DNA of 64,000 nt from Pyrenula massariospora. Lineage: Eukaryota > Ascomycota > Eurotiomycetes > Pyrenulales > Pyrenulaceae. Positions 57,816 to 64,000 of the stretch are shown here, piece after piece (the stretch's first letter is position 1; the number at the start of each line of letters is the position of its first letter). The stretch spans positions 372,001 through 436,000 of the forward strand of contig JAGFMI010000027.1 of NCBI GenBank assembly GCA_021030905.1. The letters run 5' to 3'. The notes below the pieces were generated by a model that ran no database searches, was not told the origin of the DNA, and worked only from the letters and a program-made list of their open reading frames with translations. Made by a program: the position numbers and the translations under genes.

Positions 57816-58079
57816 GTTATTCTGAAGGGGAACACTTTGGGAATCTGGATACGGGCAAGGTCATGTTGTTTCGGGTAAAGTTTTCTATTGAATCTCACCA
57901 AAGACAAGGCTCGGATGTGCTCCTAATACGACATCATATTCATTCAATCATCGGCTGTCCTGCCTGATAGGGTAGTACCAAGTTTATAATATAACCTGAC
58001 TCAAGTATCGTTTCCAGACTCTAACCGGAATGAAAACCTATACCCATTTCCAGCAACTTGTCGATCAAGCTAACCCAAA

Positions 58080-58505
58080 TTAGAACCTCTGATCAGAACC
58101 CGAGCTCCCCAGATTGACTGAAACATCGCTCGGAAGAGTTTGACGTGCTGAGTCGCTAGATGCGCCGGCATCAGAAGCTCCGACAGCTGCGATGGTATGG
58201 TACGGGTCGTCGGTGATGCTCTGCCCGAGCCAACGTTGCATCTGTGGCCTATAGGTTATTGAGGTTGCGGCAGGCGCTGGGCCGGAAGACGTCGAAGATG
58301 AGACGGTAGCTGAGGAGGTGTTCTGAGAGGCCCGTCGTTCCCTTGCAGCACCGATACTGTGTTCTTGACTTGTTGGGGCATACGGACGATGGAGGGTGAC
58401 GAGGCAGGGTTGTGTTTGAGTCGACTCCGACTTGCTAGGGTCTTTGCAGGAGTCTTCCTGTGTGGTGGCCTGCGTCTTGTTGTCTTCCTGGCCTGAAGGT
58501 GCCAT
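58080..58505 (-). CDS. Small uncharacterised protein, Ser/Thr-rich
   Basis: Single-exon 141-aa frame starting at the ATG at 58505 (MAPSGQEDNKTQATTQED). Most is low-complexity Ser/Thr/Gln and disordered (ASQNTSSATVSSSTSSGPAP). The only ordered-looking part is TSITYRPQMQRWLGQSITDD near residue 85, with DPYHTIAAVG after it. No signal peptide, membrane segment or known domain is visible. The clear start, composition and placement favour a real gene, but I do not recognise it. Convergent with SPS19, 264 bp away. Confidence 0.5.
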   Translation of the reverse strand: MAPSGQEDNKTQATTQEDSCKDPSKSESTQTQPCLVTLHRPYAPTSQEHSIGAARERRASQNTSSATVSSSTSSGPAPAATSITYRPQMQRWLGQSITDDPYHTIAAVGASDAGASSDSARQTLPSDVSVNLGSSGSDQRF

Positions 58506-59600
58506 CGTGAATGTTGTGGGCTGCAATGCCCTTGGAGTAGTCGCCAGGCTTCGGGGGGAGGGGCAGGGGCTAGGAGGAATGGGGGAAAAGTGATGATGGC
58601 TTCAGGGAGCCACGTCAATTGAAGGGCTGGCCTTGGATCTATGAAGAAGAGAAAAAAAAGTCGGAGAAAAAGCTGAAGAAACAACGCAAGGACTCGGGGA
58701 ATGGACGACCTAGTCAAGAGCTCGACAGAAGAAATCAAACATCGCTCTGGGCCGGAAGGCGAAGAAGGAATTTGAGCAGGATAAATGGATTCCATATCGT
58801 GCTTTCGGCCAGCCCATAAACACCATAGCAGGGTCCGTAATTGCCTTTTCTCAGTCATTTGGAGCTAAATCTTCTGACACATGCGCGCTCTGTTATGCAC
58901 GCGTTGCAAAGGGCACAGCCAGTGACAGGCGGCGCCGGTGCTCGAGTCAGCAATCTCATGGATGACATCTCGCTGGCTGGTCACACAGGATTTTGGTACA
59001 AGCCTGTCAACGTTGATCGTCCACGCTGGGGGAATCAGTGTTTCCCTCCTCCTAGGTCCATAAAGGTTGAACTGTAGCCGAGGGGGGAAAATTTCCACAG
59101 GGATAGCTTTCGCGTTGTGCTACCATCTTTTCGTCTGCGCCGACTCATGTACCTCATAAACAATGGACAGGGGTTGCTGGTGGAAGGATCCTGGTGTAGG
59201 GGAGAAGGTTCCCTACTGGCGCTCCCTCGTACGCTCATAGAAGAAATCGGTGGACTTGGTGGGTCGCACAAAGTTAGTGGAGCTCTGGAGGCGGCCGGGG
59301 ACGGGATGCAGCCGGTGGGAGAGCCGCTCGAGTTCAGCTGCGGAGGTTTTCGGTGGCGTGCTGTGATAAAGTATCTGCACCAGATTTTGGAATCAGCCAG
59401 TGAGAGGATGACACCGGACACTAAGGGACAGAACGACTTCTGTCCCTTAGTCTTGGATGCCTGGACGTCTTGGCGGACCAGATCTTGGTCAAGGCCAATC
59501 ACAGATCAGCCGTGCATCAACCCATCAGGCCAGGTAGGAAACACAGATACTGGAACAAGATGCATGATATCTCGACGAAGTCGCGAGGCTGTCCGCCTCA
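58506..59600. other. Intergenic region with inverted repeat
   Basis: About 1.1 kb between the small unknown gene and the Clr5-ankyrin remnant. It contains the perfect inverted repeat at 59420-59451 listed separately. Overlapping frames on both strands (59117-59806 plus, 59035-59502 minus) show no domain. Confidence 0.45.
59420..59451. repeat. Perfect 14-bp inverted repeat, 4-nt loop
   Basis: ACTAAGGGACAGAA, spacer CGAC, TTCTGTCCCTTAGT. The arms are exactly complementary and would form a strong hairpin in DNA or RNA. No surrounding element was recognised. Confidence 0.9.
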
Positions 59601-59609
59601 ACTCCCTCT

Positions 59610-62600
59610 TTGTCTCGCTTTGGAGCCAATCTACCCTTGGTCTCCCAAAGCACAATAGAATATCTGTTCGCATTTTGGCCCTTGTCCACACGAGCCACGG
59701 AAGGCCGCTGGGTATCTCTGGAACTCGAAATCCGTCGTCTTTACCTACAGCGGGATTTGACGCTGAAGGCTTTGATGGCAGAAATAAAAGAGAGATTTGG
59801 CTTTGAAGCAACGTCAGCCTTGCGCCCCACTGTCAGCTAAGCCTTTCTTTGAACTTATTTCCAGGAAAGCGCAGTATGAAGCAAAGTTTCGAGCATGGGG
59901 AATAAACAAGAATTTCAAACCGGAGGTCTGGAGATATGTCGGTCACCATGTCCGAAAGAGACATCTCGAGGGGAAGGAGACAGAGGTGGTTTGCAGCGGA
60001 ATTCGCGTGCCACCGAAGAAAGTGCAGAAAACTACCAACAGATGTCGACCACTACCTACCCTCCAGACCCTTCCACCACCGCGGCAAGACGTAAGTCGTC
60101 GCACTTGAGAAGTTTTATCATCTCGTTATTCCTTACACGCCTCCTCTTAGAACCAAGTCCTACGACTCCGACAGACGTCACACTTCGCTTTGCAACGCCC
60201 CAACCAATCTCACTCGCCTTCGAGTAGTAGGGCAATATGCCTTGGTTCCGCTTTTCCCATAGTTGGCTGCAAGGCATTCTCCTTAGAATGTTGCGATGCC
60301 AGCAGCTGATTGTACAAATGCGCTTTAGTCCTGGCTGCTTCCAACTTTCGGAGCTTTGAGATTCCTTCACCTTGGAGACTTGCACATGGCTCTCTCGTGC
60401 TGAACAAAGAACCCATATCCTCGAAACACACTTACACAGAATCTACAAGGATGTAGATTGTTTGTCGTACGTTGTTACGACTCTCCGAAATCTGCTCGGG
60501 CCAGATGCTCTCCTGGGAATGCCTCGGGCATGAGATGCTATGCCGCACTGGAACTGGTCAGATCTCCTTCGATTTTCTTGAGATAGTGCTTTTTCTTCTA
60601 TCAAACAACCACCACTTTACAGATGACGAATTGTTTGATGTTAAGACTGAGGAGTCTGATAGCACCTTCCTCCAGCTTTTCAGGAAGTTACAATCTACAA
60701 GGCCATTTCTGAGATCCCTATTTGACTCGGAGTTAGTATCGGCGCGAGCAATCTGTGAACAAGTCTTCGGAGCGGCTGTTAGGCTAGGTGATTTGGACGT
60801 ATTAGGCATCTCTCTAAAAGCTGGCTTCGATCCAAATCGACCTGTGAAGCTCGAATATCTATATCACATAATGTGCCAAGCGACCTACCAGGACAATGAC
60901 GTTACTCATACACATTTAGCATCGCCACTTCATATTGCGCTATGCCTGCGGAACTTGGAGGAGTGCAGGTCACTGCTTGCATATGGAGCGAATGGAAACG
61001 CAACGAAAAATTGCGACTGGCCGATAATAATCTACGCTGTCAGAGCCTACTGTGCAACGAAGTTTGACTGCTTTGGGAGATCCTCGAAGAGTAATGACGA
61101 CGGGTTCCCGCCGAAAAATCCCGAAATCCTCCAAATAGTTCTTTCGTGGTATGCAGAGATACCGCGTCGGGAAATGCCATTGCTGAGATCTTACCAGAAT
61201 AGAGCACCGCCAGCGGTTCGAATGCTCTTGGTTCCATATCTTAACTTGAATCGAGAGGAGGAACGCTCTACCCTAAAGTCCTATGTACTTAAAAGACAGC
61301 GTCCTTACGAGAGCCACTTAATCCGCGCTATACGAGCAGAGGATATATCGGCTCTCAAAATCCTATTGAAAAAGGGAGCCAATCCTAACACGTATAGCCT
61401 CAATCATCAGCCCGCTCTTTATGAGGCCGTGTTGATCGGAAGGCTTGATATGTGCCAAATTCTACTATCGAGCGGAGCCGACCTTTCACTAAACAATCCA
61501 TTAGGAGGCATACTCGGATTTGCGTCATGTTTGAGAAATGCAAATGTTGTCAGGTTGCTTTTAGGGCATGGGGTCGACGTTAATGCCCGGTCCTCATTTT
61601 CTGTGTACTGGAGAAAATGTAGAAAAGCTTTCTGGTCTCGTCTAGATTTCCTGAAAACCCCGGGTTTACACATTGGCAAACATGGAATTCGGAAAAAGAG
61701 CGCTCTATTTTCTGCGATATTCAATTCTGACCACGAAGTAGCTCACTTACATTTGGATCACGGCGCTGTTGTTATGGATGGAGAACTCGTTCATGCTACA
61801 AGACACTTTCCGTCTATTATTTCCTACATGTTTGAGTGTGGGGCTTATTCTGATACAGCCAATCGTTTCAACATGTCGATTTTGGGCGCAGCTATATGGA
61901 TACTTCAGTTCAACCTCGTCATACGGATTCTCAAATCTGAGCGATTTCGATATGATCCCTCGGCTCTCTGCGCTGCAGTCTGGATGGCGATCGAGACGAA
62001 ATATATGACCCTTATTGACACATTATAAAGCCGACGAAAGCCGAACCAATCACATGACGACCTAATGGGAGGGACTGCATTTGGTATTGCGATAGTGGCC
62101 GAGGACTGGGACTGTTTAGAGCTACTTCATGCATACAATTTGCGACCATCACTAGCATTGTACAATACGACTTTGAAGGCTAGTCCTTACGAAGCCCTGG
62201 AATTATAGGCTGAGAAGGAGAAGTGGTGGTGGTTAGCCTTCTTCGAGCCGGGCAACCAGTCACCGCTGAAGGGAACGCTACCCCAGGTTTCTGGCGTGAT
62301 AGGAAACGAAGCGATTCGAAAGCGTCTCTTGGACACAGGACATAGACCTGTTGCACGAGATCTGGTCTCTGCCCTCAACGATGTTAATGCTGAACTTTTG
62401 TTCACTTACATAAGCGTCGGAGCAGACTTGAACGAGCCTGTGGAATCTCTCGGTAATTATCGCGCTGGGCTCCGTACGCCTATTCAACACACCAGAATGC
62501 TCTCAACTGCTATCCAGCGGAACAACACATGCATTGCTCGCCGTCTTGTTGAGGCAGGTGCAGATGTAAACGGTAAGCCCATTTACAAACCTCGTGAAAA

Positions 62601-63249
62601 GGCTATCGATTACAGCTTTCAGGTTCCATTCTAGCCCAGAACTCCACTTCAAGCAGCTGTTGAGCAGGTAAATTTGGATATGATTGATCTTTTACTCAGC
62701 AGGGGCGCCAATATCAATGCCCCTGCAGCTCTTCACGTTGGAGCCACTGCACTACAAATAACCTCGATCTGGGGATTCCTGGGCATTGCTCGGAAACTGC
62801 TCGAGCTTGGTGCTGATTGTAATGCCCCGTCGGCTCTCTATCACGGTCGGACGGCTTTGGAAGGTGCTGCTGAGCATGGGAGGATTGACATAATGCAGAT
62901 GCTTCTCAACTGGGGAGTCGAGACTAAGGGAGCGGGAAGTAGTCAGTATTATCGGGCCATTAAATTTGCTTAAAGGTAAGGTCATTATGCCGCTGGTAAC
63001 CTGTTGCAGAAGCACCGGAGATGGACGGAGGAAGACCATCGCCAGCTCACGGAACAAGATCTCTCTGAAAGACCGACGGAGGAGTCTGCTGACAGAAGTG
63101 GCTCTGTAGTGGATGAAGATGATGTTCCAAGCGACAATGCATGCGAGAAATCTTGGAAATGTCCTTGCAGAACTTGTCTTTTCAACGCAGGCGTCAACGA
63201 GTCTGAGCCGCATATTCTACATGAAGCATACCAGAAAGGAGGTACATAA
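59610..63249 (+). pseudogene. Decayed Clr5-domain ankyrin-repeat protein gene
   Basis: N-terminal Clr5 domain (fungal; named after S. pombe Clr5) over two exons: GRWVSLELEIRRLYLQRDLT with ALMAEIKERFGFEAT up to ~59813, an intron ending at ~59863, then KAQYEAKFRAWGINKNFKP and VGHHVRKRHLEGKETEVV up to a GTAAGT donor at 60092. After a poorly defined 0.4 kb comes a repeat region from about 60472 in one single frame to 63249, with ankyrin signatures (ASPLHIALCLRNLEECRSLL, SALKILLKKGANPN, IDLLLSRGANINAP, ARKLLELGADCNAP). In-frame stops lie at 62026 (TAA), 62206 (TAG), 62632 (TAG, possibly inside an intron), 62971 (TAA) and 62977 (TAA). No frameshift separates the pieces. The family regulates or decorates fungal genomes in dozens of copies; function is unknown. 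If translated only to the first stop, a ~520-aa repeat protein could still be made. Confidence 0.75.
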
Positions 63250-64000
63250 CCAATTAAGCATGTGGACCCACTGCTTCGGAGAATATATGCTAGGCAGGCG
63301 AAAAGTCCAAGACCGTTGGCGGTCTCTGGAGGACAGAATCCATGGCAAAACTTGCTCTGCTGAGTACCGATAACCTACACGAGATACTTAACACTGGAAA
63401 AACAGAAGACACTCCCAATGAACATGCTAGCCAACCAAGTTGATATCCTCAAAAGATCTACAAAGATCTCGATGTGGAGGAAGAGATTCTACCCTCAAGC
63501 CTCGCTTCTAGACCATCCCATAAAGACAATATCGGCATCAAGGTACGTCCATAGAAGTTGGATCGGGACAGGCCCTCTGATGCTCCGGAACGCTCTGGGC
63601 ACCAATTTAGTGCTGTCGAAGATGGGATATGGCTATACCAAGTTTTGACAAAGCAGCCGCAGTAGCATGAGTACTAGTATTAATGACTTTCTTACCGTCC
63701 TACACGTGCATAGATCGCCGGTCAGAGTCGCCGCCAATCGTCCAACGCCCCTTGGTGACTGCAAGGATGTCCTTTCGGAGGTAGGCAAGAGTGGCCGCCT
63801 AGGGGGCCTGCAAAGCAGCATGTTATCTGAGTGTCAATGTTTTCTCAGAATGCACTACCTCAGATGAGCTGCTCCGGACTGATGACCTTAGTTTTTGAAC
63901 GACCATTCAAAGCCCAAAAGATCATCCCGAATCCGTGGTCGACTTAATGATGCGGAGAGCCTCCAGAGCACTATCCCTTTCTCTTTCCTCCGCTCAAGAC
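63250..64000. other. Right window edge, no clear gene
   Basis: About 0.75 kb downstream of the ankyrin remnant. Short frames at 63418-63648 and 63667-63867 have no recognised domain and may be further decayed sequence. Confidence 0.4.

Noticed and set aside
59117-59806. 229-codon plus frame and 155-codon minus frame near 59035-59502
   Set aside because: Overlap each other, no domain, and the Clr5 exon uses a different frame.
1-64000. tRNA, rRNA, CRISPR, intact transposons, LTR or virus-like elements
   Set aside because: No tRNA A/B-box pair, rRNA block, regular spacer array, reverse transcriptase, integrase or transposase coding sequence was recognised by eye; small RNA genes could still be missed.

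Overview
The window is nuclear DNA of a filamentous ascomycete (Pezizomycotina, most likely a eurotiomycete-type mould; no species can be named from sequence alone). The evidence is short introns of about 42-109 nt with GT-AG ends and CTAAC-type branch points, fungus-only families (modin, RTA1, Zn2Cys6 factors, DUF1770, Clr5-ankyrin proteins, a Ste12 factor with both homeodomain and zinc fingers) and close agreement with ascomycete housekeeping proteins. Most genes were resolved to exon level by matching splice sites to reading frame; for nearly all of them the spliced lengths come out as whole codons.

Layout. 1-8.7 kb is compact housekeeping: a BAR-domain protein (-, cut by the window edge), the RSC-type remodeller ATPase STH1/SNF2 (+) and the tRNA-modifying Elongator enzyme ELP3 (-). 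8.7-13.6 kb is gene-poor, with only a five-exon cysteine-rich secreted protein. 13.7-23.4 kb holds a six-exon mitochondrial succinyl-CoA ligase alpha subunit, a small RNase-kappa-like membrane protein, a sucrose/alpha-glucoside transporter, a cytochrome P450 and a modin-family protein. 25-32.6 kb has the developmental regulator STE12/steA with a very long empty upstream region, and the ribosome-assembly factor FAF1. 32.6-38 kb is mostly empty and AT-rich apart from a GNAT acetyltransferase. 38.2-48.2 kb is a run of three plus-strand genes: HIS6, an endosomal Na+/H+ exchanger (NHX1) and the INO80 ATPase. 49.4-58.5 kb has an RTA1-like membrane protein, a Zn2Cys6 transcription factor, a DUF1770 protein, an ATG33-like mitophagy protein, a peroxisomal 2,4-dienoyl-CoA reductase ending in SKL, and a small unknown protein. 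59.6-63.3 kb is a Clr5/ankyrin-repeat gene decayed by in-frame stop codons.

Function. There is no operon-like cluster or biosynthetic cluster. Themes recur by chance of location: chromatin remodelling (STH1, INO80), translation and ribosome biogenesis (ELP3, FAF1), mitochondria and peroxisomes (LSC1, ATG33-like, SPS19-like), and self-recognition or development (modin, STE12, decayed Clr5-ankyrin protein). I found no convincing new multi-gene system. The most interesting signals are a possible mitochondrial presequence in frame upstream of the SKL-tailed reductase, three genes that each carry a stop-free 51-nt intron, the cysteine-rich secreted protein in a gene-poor island, and the nonsense-only decay of the Clr5-ankyrin gene, which resembles repeat-induced point mutation.
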